From contig BCJU01000003.1 in the NCBI GenBank assembly GCA_001600355.1, positions 996,519-1,060,518 on the forward strand: 64,000 nt of DNA, in the 5' to 3' direction. This document shows positions 43,246 to 53,500 of this stretch, piece by piece (the first letter of the stretch is position 1; the number at the start of each line of letters is the position of its first letter). The translations under genes were made by a program, and so were the position numbers. The DNA is from Meira nashicola (taxonomy: Eukaryota; Basidiomycota; Exobasidiomycetes; Exobasidiales; Brachybasidiaceae). The notes under the pieces were generated by a model, which made no database searches, was not told the origin of the DNA, and worked only from the letters and a program-made list of their open reading frames with translations.

Positions 43246-45388
43246 TTCGAAATTCTGTTTCTGATGATCGGCGCGTTCCTTAGTGTTCACAGGGTTCAAA
43301 TGCACTTTTGTTCAATATCTGCAATCTGTTAATCTGATCCTTTCCTTGAAGATCTTTGAATGACTATCCTTGCCGTAGTGTATTTACGATGACGATCGAG
43401 TGATAGCTTCGAATTTTTGATCGATATGCGTACTTGGATTGACTACTTAAATCAACGATGACGAAGGTATGACGAAAAGATGTGAGGGTCCTGATTCGAT
43501 TGCGATCAAGTGTGAATAATGAGTGTACATAGGCTTCATGAATTATGTACAGTCAAGCTTTCTGCATAAATTGGTTCAGTATATCAGAAGTTTGGTTTTT
43601 CTTATTGTTTTTGGATACAAAAAAAAGACGGAGATTATAGGGCTTACGTTTGGTATGGAACGGCGAACAAACACGGCTGCCCTCGCCAAAAAAAAACAAA
43701 AATTTAAATAGGGTGATTCTCCACTGATACATTCCAAAGAGCAGACAGATGTTTTGATTTTTACGCGAAAGAACCGTCAAAACGCGTTGTTCATAAAATT
43801 TTCTCTTTTTCGTTTTAATTCTGCATCGCTTGGCTAGGTTGGTGAAGACACTGTTCAGGCGTCGTATGTGTGTTTCATGGCAGTGTGCTGTGCACATTGT
43901 ACCTACAATTCCACACCGAAAAGGAGCCGCCAAAAACGCCCTGAATAGCAAAGCCATGTATAAATGAACGGATTTTGTGGAGGGTATGCCGGTGATTTGG
44001 GGCTCTAGAAGACTGTATGGACAAAGTGCACACCCTCTCCACATTTTGGCCGAGCAAAAAAAAAGTTCAATCCGGGTAGACTGATAGAGGATGTTTGCCC
44101 GAGATACGAGAATAATCATTTAAACCGATTGCGAAAGGCGAATTTAAAGTCATTTTGCTCATATTTTGCCAAATCGGAGAATGAGCCCGATCGTAAAGGG
44201 AGAGTGGCATCTGACAAGAGTAATTTGATCTCCTAATTTTTCTGCTCCTGGAATGCCTGATCAAAAAGGAGGCTATAGGCTTCCTTCGAGATCGAGTGTG
44301 CTATAAAAATGAACGGGATAAAAAAGGTCGATGTGCCTGTTCATAATTTAGACATTTTTTATTTTATTTTATTTTGACTTTTAATTGCCGAAAGCACGTA
44401 AATGAAATCTGTCAACAGGCATCTGCACAGTGCATCTTTAATTCTTTTTGCTCTTTAGGCATAGTGACGCAAATGGCTTCGATCGAGATGGAATTAACCT
44501 GCAAATCGGCCAGATCTATGCAGATAGGCTAAATGAAAGTGCTCTTGTGCTGCGCTGCGTTGCGCTGTGCTCTTACGCGCGTACTTTTTCAGCTTTTCGT
44601 ACGAATCGACTTTAGACGGGGCTTGCGTTGGAGAAAGGTGAGGGAGGGCCAATTGCGACTTTAAACGCCGTACAAGGTACTAAGATAAGCTCTATTCAAC
44701 CAAACTTACCCACGATTCTCGTTGTGTAAAGTTCACAATCAATCAATCAATCAAGACGATCTTCTTCATTTAAACCTTGCAGGAAGAACTTTAAAGAAAG
44801 TTAGGGTCCATAACAAATCACAGAGAAGCTTAAAAAAAATTAAATTTATAGGGCAGATTTGCATAATTCTCTTGCTACCAAATCGAGCGGACAGAGTAAA
44901 ATATTTCACAGCATACATGCTAGCATCTTTCTCTTGGAAGGGATTAACTAAGCAAAAAAAAAGATTCGGTCGTAAATAAATGTTTTGATGTTCATTAAAA
45001 GTGAATTTGAAGCGAAAGGATTAAATAAGCATGATACTGATCAATTGATTCGCATTACTGATCGTGCCATATAAGTTCTTGTGACACAGCGTTCCCATAG
45101 AAGTGCATGTTCATACCACAGTTTAAGCAGATGATGATATTGAGAGCTTCCACATCACAACACAAGCAGAATGATGAAGATTAGGACAAAAGATGCTGCC
45201 TAGCACTACTAATAGCTTATCTTTATCTAATCAATTTGTGTAATGGACTTTACGCGTAAAAAGCGCCGAAAGTTGAATAGGTGCTACCTGTATGTATGCA
45301 TGCACCCCAAGCGGCTGAGTAAGAATTGGCTTATATTTTTGTGGCGGGACTTTCACCCTTTTTTCTCTCTCCATCATCACAAGAAAAG
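43246..45388. promoter_or_regulatory. Long gene-poor interval between ATF1 and zinc-finger/LysM gene
   Basis: About 2.1 kb with no convincing gene. A 188-codon frame at 43553-44119 on the minus strand has no domain and a biased, low-complexity end. Features seen: a TGCGCTGCG-type motif at 44551-44565, an AATC tetranucleotide run at 44737-44754, and T/A-runs. It may hold long regulatory sequence for ATF1 or an unrecognised non-coding RNA. Confidence 0.45.
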
Positions 45389-46831
45389 ATGACATCGCTA
45401 TTATGCTTAACGTGCAGTAAAACAATAGAAGGTGGAGATGTTGAATTAAAAAAGTGTATAATTCATTCATGTTGTAATAAACCAGTTTGTTCAACATGCT
45501 TGAACGAAAGACCTAGATTAGCAACATTTTGTGTTCGTTGCGAAGGTGCACAGCATGCTTTAAGAAGAGCAGGTCCAAGGGATGATGTCATACGGGCTGG
45601 TCAAGTAGTATTCGATTTTGATAAGGTAATTGATCAAGAAAATGACACTGTAGAGGAATCGCATACGCCACAAAATGGCCAAGTAAACCTACCGCCTCCG
45701 GCCTACTCTCAAGCTGTGCAAAGTGGGACTTTTGTACTTGAAGATGAGGAAAGTAACGATGAAATGACTATGTTATCTGAATCTACAAACAATGCCGCAC
45801 AAGATAAATTGCAATCGAACTTTCTCGATTCATCAAAATGGAAAAATGACAAACCGAGTGTGGTATATGGCCAAGTTGACCTAAGCAAATCAGCTAATGG
45901 CATCAATACCGTTACTCAAGCCCAATCTTCGCCTCTTAAAGAATCTCTTCAAAGTGCTTTGAACAATAAAACAAATCGATCAATTTTGCAGTCCTCTAAA
46001 CCCGATTATTCAGATTCAAAAAAGATTGTTGAAAGTTCATCGAACAATGACACATCTGGACTCACACGACAGTATTGGCTAAGATCAAATGATACATTAA
46101 TGTCTCTCAGTTTACGTTTTCGAGTTAGTGCGGTAGCATTATGCAAACTTAACGAATTACCGCCTTCTACCGCAACATCTACACCACATCTTATTCATAC
46201 TCGTAAATTCTTACTTATACCTGAAGGAGCAATTATTAAAGCATTGGCTAATGCACCAGATGACGTAAATCTTAATTCAGCTCTTCAAGGTCCAGCACCG
46301 ATGAATCGTAAACAAAAGGTGGAAAGGGCACGCAAAGAAGCTCAATCAAAATTCAGATCTCTAGTCGCAAGAGATGATGCAAGAGCACGTTCAACAGGAG
46401 GTCCTTCTGCGTCTGGTGCTAATGTCACACCATGTGATGAAAGAGCTGCAAGAGCTTATGTTTCTTTAATGGAATCGGAATTACGATTTGTAGAATTTGG
46501 TGATGGTATTGATGAAGTTTCAAAAGAGGATAATAAGAATGATTCTGTTGCTGCCGATGATGAAGCTTTAATTGACGCAGCGAGACAGAGAAGATTTGAT
46601 GCAATCGTTAAACAAGCTTTTGCAAGATGGTCAATGGATTCTGAATGGGAAAGGGAACAAAGAGCTATGGGATTAGAGCCATCTTCTGAACCGATTACAC
46701 GATCTACCAAACAATCAAATAGAGCAAAGACAAATGAACCAGCATCTTGGTTTAATTGGGGAGGTGGAGAAGGATCAAGGAGAGAGTCAACGCACCCGAT
46801 CCATCTTCCCAAAAGCGAAAAATCATACTAA
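45389..46831 (+). CDS. Cytoplasmic zinc-finger plus LysM domain protein
   Basis: Protein of 480 residues from ATG 45389; the longer frame opens upstream only with TTG. There is no signal peptide. The N-terminal 51 residues carry paired cysteines (C6/C9, C28/C29, C34/C37, C48/C51) that suggest a double zinc-binding module. A PPPAYSQ motif and a Ser/Asp-rich region follow. A LysM-like domain lies at about residues 228-281 (YWLRSNDTLMSLSLRFRVS, KLNELP, FLLIPEG). After it comes a basic helix and a conserved-looking segment, CDERAARAYVSLMESE. Intracellular LysM proteins of this layout exist in fungi, but their role is unknown. It is not a secreted chitin-binding effector by architecture. Its end converges on PPX1, 68 bases away. 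Confidence 0.72.
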   Translation: MTSLLCLTCSKTIEGGDVELKKCIIHSCCNKPVCSTCLNERPRLATFCVRCEGAQHALRRAGPRDDVIRAGQVVFDFDKVIDQENDTVEESHTPQNGQVNLPPPAYSQAVQSGTFVLEDEESNDEMTMLSESTNNAAQDKLQSNFLDSSKWKNDKPSVVYGQVDLSKSANGINTVTQAQSSPLKESLQSALNNKTNRSILQSSKPDYSDSKKIVESSSNNDTSGLTRQYWLRSNDTLMSLSLRFRVSAVALCKLNELPPSTATSTPHLIHTRKFLLIPEGAIIKALANAPDDVNLNSALQGPAPMNRKQKVERARKEAQSKFRSLVARDDARARSTGGPSASGANVTPCDERAARAYVSLMESELRFVEFGDGIDEVSKEDNKNDSVAADDEALIDAARQRRFDAIVKQAFARWSMDSEWEREQRAMGLEPSSEPITRSTKQSNRAKTNEPASWFNWGGGEGSRRESTHPIHLPKSEKSY

Positions 46832-46899
46832 TTTCTATAATCTTACAAAAAAATGTATATTATTCAAAAGCAACAAAATGTAGCATGACAAAAGACAGA

Positions 46900-48432
46900 T
46901 TATCTCCAATTTTTGACGGCGTCTTCGATAATCGGACGAATGAGCTTTCTACCTCCGTTTGGAACATGATGAACCCAGACCATCTGTCTTTGTTCAAGTT
47001 CATCAACATTATGCCATGGTTCAGCATCGATAAATGGTGATTCATCAATAGTTTCTTTGATCGCATTAAATAAGCTAGTAGCCGAATTTTCATCTAATCT
47101 ATGACTTGCACGTACGACTAAACAAACTTCACGTACTTTTTGCTTTTTGAAATAGGTCTTTGCGCCATTTTGATCAATTTCCATGTATTCTTCTTCGAAT
47201 ACTTGTATTTCATCGTCGGTATCCTCATCCGTATCTGGTTCTCTGTATGTTATTTCAGTAATCACTCCATCCAGTTCAACTCTTTTCTTGATAATTTTGA
47301 AACTGTTTAGGCTTAATGAAATATCTGCTCCAATCTCTTTTGTCCATTGACCTTCAACTTCAAACCAAGATTGTGTGGTTTCATGTAAGGTACGCTTGAT
47401 TTGATCATCTAAAGAATATGGAATAGAAGCCAAACCTAAATGAACCTCGGGATGCCTTTCCGAACTTGTTTTAACGATATCACCTTTCCAATCCCTTCTC
47501 AATAAATCTCTAATTCCAAGATCTTCTAGATCTTTCTTTGCTTTTTTCATTTCGTTATCCAATTTATCCATAACTTCCAGTAACTTTTCCGATTTCCAAT
47601 TGCTTCTCTTTAATAATCTTCTACTGGTAAATTTATCTTCTGGAGTTCCTTTTTTCAATCCATCAGAATCCAATGCGATCGCATCAAGGATTAATTCAAC
47701 AACTTCATGTGGCATATGATATTCTTTCGGTAATTGTTCTAATTCGTTCAACATTTCTCTTGCAACAATCGTTGTACATGATGCTGTTCCTTCGAATATT
47801 CTTGGCCTTGCATCAGGTGCAATACCTCGATCTTTATGATGATCAAAAATACTTAAAATTTTTGCTCCATCCCAAACGCTAAGTGCTTGTGGATGATCTA
47901 CTAATACTATCCCTTTGAGTTGTTTAGCAAGTTCTTCTGCCGGTAAAGGTAATTCATCAATCGTTAATAAATCTCGATGACCTGGTGACATTTGTACGTT
48001 GCGTAAGGCTAACTTGTTTTCCGGTCGAAGATCCAAAGCATCACGAGGAGTTTGAAGGAGTGCAATTGCTTTTTTAGGATGAGGTGGATGATCTTGACCT
48101 TGTGATTGTGAGAATGTATGCGTCGTATTTAATGCCAAATGAGAAAGATGATAAGACCAAGTTAAAGCTGCAGTCATACTATCTAAATCACCACCTTCAT
48201 TTCCCATAACTACAACCCATTCTGATGCTTTTCCTAATCTAACCTCATCAACGAATTGTCTCTTTATACTTTTTGACNATTCAGAAAAATGTCCTACACC
48301 TTCTTCTAAACTCCAATAATCCGGTTCAACATCGTACGAATTCAATCGATCATACGTTGATGAAAATGGTTTCAATGGTGAAGCAGTGAGGATAGTAAAC
48401 AGACTTGCTGCTATCAAACACCACCGCATCAT
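46900..48432 (-). CDS. PPX1: Exopolyphosphatase (Ppx1-type DHH/DHHA2) with signal peptide
   Basis: Metal-dependent phosphohydrolase releasing phosphate from polyphosphate ends. It has 510 residues from ATG 48432, against about 400 in yeast Ppx1. DHH-superfamily motifs are visible: GNEGGDLDS with aspartates 82 and 84, VDHP at about 180, and DHHKD from D197. The DHHA2 domain follows, with LDAIALDSDGLK and a C-terminal HRLDENSATSLFNAI-like segment. The N-terminus MMRWCLIAASLFTILTAS looks like a secretory signal, unlike the cytosolic yeast enzyme. An ambiguous base (n at 48278) falls in codon 52 as TNG; A there would create a stop, so the base should be resolved. An acidic insertion (EPDTDEDTDDEIQ) sits near residue 400. 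Confidence 0.85.
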   Translation of the reverse strand: MMRWCLIAASLFTILTASPLKPFSSTYDRLNSYDVEPDYWSLEEGVGHFSEXSKSIKRQFVDEVRLGKASEWVVVMGNEGGDLDSMTAALTWSYHLSHLALNTTHTFSQSQGQDHPPHPKKAIALLQTPRDALDLRPENKLALRNVQMSPGHRDLLTIDELPLPAEELAKQLKGIVLVDHPQALSVWDGAKILSIFDHHKDRGIAPDARPRIFEGTASCTTIVAREMLNELEQLPKEYHMPHEVVELILDAIALDSDGLKKGTPEDKFTSRRLLKRSNWKSEKLLEVMDKLDNEMKKAKKDLEDLGIRDLLRRDWKGDIVKTSSERHPEVHLGLASIPYSLDDQIKRTLHETTQSWFEVEGQWTKEIGADISLSLNSFKIIKKRVELDGVITEITYREPDTDEDTDDEIQVFEEEYMEIDQNGAKTYFKKQKVREVCLVVRASHRLDENSATSLFNAIKETIDESPFIDAEPWHNVDELEQRQMVWVHHVPNGGRKLIRPIIEDAVKNWR

Positions 48433-49453
48433 GGAAAGATGCTATTGTTTGGGATGGAATGGTGGAAAGGCCAAATGAGAATGACAAGGATTGCAACTCC
48501 ACTCTATATGCGTGCGTATTACACATGGATCAATTCTGAGCTTATTTATGAACTCATGCAGGAAAATATTTCCACTGTTAAACAGCCGCGGGATTTCCCC
48601 TATTTGGGTGTTGGTGAATTGTTCACCACGCATAAAACGAAATCATACTGTAATGCATTAAATAGCTATTGTTCAAGGGTAAGGGAAGCATTCAGAGTGA
48701 TTCTGATGCATTAAGCCATCTGGTTATGTAAGCTCAAAAGAGAGTCCGAGAGGTCAAAGTCGATGGCTAGTACCCACACGCTATAAAAGGGGTTGATATG
48801 GGGTCCTTGTAAACTAGAAGCGAGACAAAAGCCAAGTGTACCAGAGCTAAAACAAGGAAAAAGACTTTTTCTGTTTATTTGTTCTTTCTGTGCGGGAACG
48901 CGGTTTCGGTTGCGTGCGTGCGGGCGCTGCGCTGCGCAGTGCAATAATGTGCTAACAGGGCTAGTGCATTCATCTACAAACGCGAAGGTGGGGTCTCGAT
49001 TTTATGTTTGTTCATTTTATTTTATTTTGACAAATCCGGGGCAGAAATAGTGAACCGCAAGTTGCATCAACCGAGTATATGCACTTCTTGTCCCACTTTT
49101 CGTTCAAAATTAAAAAGAAAAATTTCCGTACAGTCGATTTTCGGCTGAGGGGTTTGTATGCGTAGAGTATGTACATGCATACGCATACCGTGAAATACAC
49201 AAGCAAGTCAGAACTTGTTAAAGCGTGTAGAAAGCTTGTCATTGCCATCACCTTCCTCTCCGATCCCTAAAGGTCAATCAAAAGGCCCCTTCCTTTTTCT
49301 TTGCGCAATCTTGTCATCCGATACCTGCTCGACGTAATTGGTTCGCATCTTCATCCATCATCACCTGATTCGATACATTCAAAACAAAAAGGACGGCGTC
49401 TTGACAGAGTTTTCTCATTCTTTCTTTTCTCAAAAATTCATTCGCATTCAAAG
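48433..49453. promoter_or_regulatory. Divergent promoter region, PPX1/GPI-type gene
   Basis: Gene-free 1.0 kb. It holds a near-perfect copy of the GC-rich palindrome (48928-48943), a TATA-like CTATAAAAGG at 48781-48790 and GCATAC-type alternating sequence near 49157-49190. Small open frames show no domain. Confidence 0.5.
48928..48943. promoter_or_regulatory. GC-rich near-palindrome TGCGCTGCGCAGTGCA
   Basis: Differs at one base (C to T at position 13) from the perfect 16-bp palindrome upstream of CKB1/VPS1 at 60773-60788. Both lie in divergent promoter regions. A shared factor-binding site is an inference. Confidence 0.5.
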
Positions 49454-49972
49454 ATGAGGATTTCTGCTGCTGCTTTCATAATTGCTTCTACTACTACTAT
49501 TTCATTAGTGGCAGGTCAAGGTTCAAATTCACCTTTTGGTCCACTTACAACCAATAACGGAATTTCAGCTTGCGTTCAATTTGGAAGTTGTACACAAAGT
49601 GGTGTTTCATTCGCATCAACTGAAACACAACAATCTCCAGTCACTCCACCTGCCTCTTCCGTTCATTATGCTCAACCAACAAATGCAGCTGAATCATCAG
49701 CATATATTTCTGCTTTAGCTGCTTCTGGAGCTTCGGCTGCTTATGCTTCTCGTGTTGCTGCAGGTCAAGGTGCTGGTGGTGCAGCAAATGGTGCTACAAC
49801 ACCTGTTGATACGGCAAGAGTAATTGCAGGAACAGCACCAGGAACAGTAACTGCACCTGCAAGAACAGGATCTAAAGATGGTGCACTTCGATTGGATACA
49901 GGTTATACGGGTCTTTGGCCAACCGTTTTGGCAATCGCAGGAATGGCTTTGGGTGGAGCGTTTGTGTTGTAA
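49454..49972 (+). CDS. Small secreted GPI-anchor-type surface protein
   Basis: Protein of 172 residues from ATG 49454. A signal peptide (MRISAAAFIIAS, cleavage likely after VAG) is followed by a short segment with two cysteines (ACVQFGSC) and a Ser/Ala/Thr-rich body. The C-terminal hydrophobic run, about residues 153-172 (PTVLAIAGMALGGAFVL), has no basic tail, which fits GPI attachment. The probable omega site is near the GSKDG stretch. The Ala/Ser/Gly-rich spacer resembles fungal cell-wall proteins. No enzymatic domain is seen. Its position next to a large surface-type protein is suggestive only. Confidence 0.68.
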   Translation: MRISAAAFIIASTTTISLVAGQGSNSPFGPLTTNNGISACVQFGSCTQSGVSFASTETQQSPVTPPASSVHYAQPTNAAESSAYISALAASGASAAYASRVAAGQGAGGAANGATTPVDTARVIAGTAPGTVTAPARTGSKDGALRLDTGYTGLWPTVLAIAGMALGGAFVL

Positions 49973-50529
49973 GCTATGACAAATCATCTTTTCTTTATCA
50001 AGAAGAAGAGAAAGCATACCCATCCACTGGTTTTTCCTCTCAAAAAAGTATATCCTACTCTTTATCTCATTCTTTCTTATCTTTATTATTATCTTTAATT
50101 TGCACTATTCTCTGCTGGACTCTCTCTTTATATGGCATCATCTTCATCGATTTGTTTTTTTTGTCAATGACATGGCTTCCTTTTTTCATCATTGGAAGAT
50201 ATTTGTACCTCATGAAAGCGAAAAGACATGGAAATCATCATTTATTTGAAAAGCTAAGATGTGGGGAAAAAATTGCGTACAAAGAGATGCAAAGGCGGAA
50301 AGTATAAAACAAATGCAAACATTGTCCAATTCATCCTCTTATTCAGAGGGATGGAGACTTACATGAAAAGAAGAATACAAATGGTGTTTATAGAAAAAAT
50401 AGAAAACCTTCTGCTTTCGCTAAAGAGGTTTGCGCGGAAAAAGGGAAAATATAAGAAAGGAAAAATAAAATTAATCGTGAGAAGTCGTAATTCATGAACA
50501 TTATTATTCATCTATTCTTCGTGTGTTTC
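49973..50529. other. Convergent 3' intergenic region
   Basis: AT-rich 557 bases between the GPI-type gene and the large membrane protein gene. CT-rich and A-rich tracts only. The open frames here are low-complexity and not supported. Confidence 0.5.
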
Positions 50530-53500
50530 TTAAAATCGTAAAAATTTTGGCCAAGTAGTTCGACGATTACCTTCATCAGTATCGTCTTGTCCTTCTTGAC
50601 CTTGTTGTTGTTGTGGTTGTGGTTGTGAACTCTCTTCACGTGGACTTGTAGCAGCCATTGTTGATCCACTTCCACTTTGTGAACGATGATGTTGTCTTTC
50701 CATACTAGCAGCATTTCTAGCAGCACGTTGTGAAACTGCATCAACTCTTGGTGATTGACGCCATTGACTGGATTCTCCGCCACCTGGTCGTAAGCTTAGA
50801 GGAATAGCACGTGGAGTAGTTGAAATTGAAGAAAGTTGTTGTTGTGGACTCGTTCCTGTTTGATCACTTTCACCTGAACCGTATTTTTGTGCTGCTTCTG
50901 CCTCAGCTTCTTGGCGTGCTTCTTGTTCTGCTCTTCTACGAACTGCTGCTCCTAAACTTTCACTTGGATAATATGAAGTTGAAGGAATTTGTCCATCATC
51001 AAGATCATATCCAGTAGTATCTTCATCTTCTTGTACACGTGCAAGTGAACCAGGTTCTCTACTATTCCTTTGATTTTCATCTGCCATTCCTCCTGCAGTA
51101 GCCATACTACTTCTTCCATCTCCACTATCTATTGTACTAGTTTCACGTCTTTGTTGTCGTCCGCTATTACTACTTGTTGTATATTCACTTTCATCGTTTG
51201 TACCTTGACGTCTACTTGAAGAAGTTCCACCTCCACGAGCACCTCTACTACTCATACTACTGCTACCCGCTCCTCCTCCTCCACCCCCACGTGTACTTCC
51301 TGAAGGATGACGAGCTAAATAACTTGGACTATAGCTTGCAGCTCCTGTACTTGCACCTGAAGAACTTTGTTGTGTTCTTCTTGAACTACTTTCTTCACTT
51401 TGTTGATTTGATGAATATGTTCCTGTCGTTGCAGCTCTACTTAATCCTGTTTCCATTGAAGGTCTACTATTTCGTTCTTCTTCTGTGGTAGGATTACGTA
51501 CAGCGAGCATACTTGATTCATTCGTTGTTGATGCTTGATCGTAAGGATCATCTGATGAACTCTTTGCTTGTGAAGATTGTTTACCTTTTGTAGCTTTACC
51601 TAACGCTAAAGTACCTGCTCCTGCTCCTACTGCAGCAGCTACACCTGCACCGATTGAAGCTTTTGAACGATCTCCAATTGCATCTTCATCATCTGCATCA
51701 TTTCCATCATCAACATAAGGTGAAGATGTTTCACCTTGAAGATCTTCTTCTTCAACTTCTTCAGCTAAAGTTTGTGGTCTTGTTTCTGCTCCACTACCAC
51801 CACTACCACTACCACTTCCTTTTCCACTTTTTGCACTACTACTTGGACTTTTACCATCACCTGAACGTATAATTGGACTTTGATGACCTTGATTACTTCC
51901 ATTTGCATGTTGAACGCTTGCTCTTTGACTTTGAACTTCTGCTGCAAAATCAGGATCACCTAACATTCTTTGTGCTCTTGGATCACGGTGATGAACATCT
52001 GCACTGGCCGAATCACGACTAATACCTCTTTGCATACTTGTTTCACCAACAACAGAATTTTCTACATTCTCTCCTGTTGTTGTTGTTTCTGCTGCTGCAG
52101 AAGAAGAAGGATGATTAGGTGTATTACCTGTCAACTTACGCCATCCTGATGCTAGTGTACCTAAAAGACCAGCGCCTGCTAATGCACCTGCTGCTGTTTC
52201 TTCATCTTCGTATGTTGTATTGACTGCTGCTTCATTACTGAATGGATCTTGATTATTATTATCGAAACCTTCTTCAGCAGTTACAGCTCCTAAACTATTC
52301 ATAGATTGAGATGTTTGTGGTAAAGCAGGAGAGTAAAATTGACCTTTACCACCACTTCCATATCCTGATTTAGTAGTATTCGTTCCTGATTGACTTGATT
52401 GATTAAATGTTGAATTAGGTGCATCATTACTTCTTTCTCCAAATTCTCCAACACTATGAATCGTTGGCAATCTACCATGATTACCAATAGAATCAGAAGG
52501 TGAATCATCTTTTTCATTCTTTTCCGAAGTCGTTATATCTGCATGCGTTGCACCTGGTCCTAATAAAGGTGTATCACGACTTATAAATCGAGAATAATGT
52601 TCATCATTACCCGCACCTGCACCTAAATAAGGAGTTCCTTGATTGCTATCACGATGATGTGATGCTAAAGCTGATAAACCTGCACCTCCTCCAGCTGCTG
52701 CTGCTGCTGCCGCTGCTGCTAAAGCTAAATTGCGTTCGTTATCATCCATATCTTGATAGCTATCCGCAGCACTACGATGACCAAACATTCCTAAATCACC
52801 ATCTCCAAAGCCACCTGTGAAAGAAGGAATACGATCAGATTTACCGCTTTGTTGTTGTTGTTCAGATGCGCTATATCTTGGTGGTAAATTACCAAAAGTA
52901 TACATTTGTCTTTCACCACGTGGAGCAGAAGGAGGTGGAATTAAAGCAGGTGAACCATGACCGTAACCGCTGCCACCTGTAAATGTTGAATTACTCGTCC
53001 TTTGCCCGGTTGAATTACTACTTGGATTCGTTCCACTTCCTGAACCTGAACCATATGCACTTCCTACACCTGATTCAGATGTTGTATTTAAACCTGTTAC
53101 ACTACTCCTTTGTGCATTTGAAACCGTACTAACTGGAGCAGCACCGGCAACAGAAGACATTTCATCTCCTGATTGTTCTTCTTTAACACTTTTTCTCCTT
53201 TTTCCTGCGGCATATGCACCGGCTGCTCCTGCTCCTAGTACAGCTGCTGTACCTAAACCTGAAGTAGACTCTGGTTGATATGGCGTACGAGTCCAACCTG
53301 AAGGACCGGATTGTTGCATTTCACTTTGATCTCCTGTCATATCAGCAGTCATATCAGCATCAACATTTTGCATTAATCCTCTTCTTTCAGCATCATTATC
53401 CTGTTGATTCGCATGATTATCAGCTAAATCTGCTTCATCTTGACTGGTTGGTAAAGGTGAATGATCAATTTCTTTTCCTTTTCCACTCGATCTTCTTCTT

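Noticed and set aside
43553..44119. 188-codon minus-strand open frame in the ATF1/LysM interval
   Set aside because: No domain, start context or conserved motif is visible. The frame runs through A/T-run sequence and the C-terminus is low complexity. It looks like a chance ORF in non-coding DNA.
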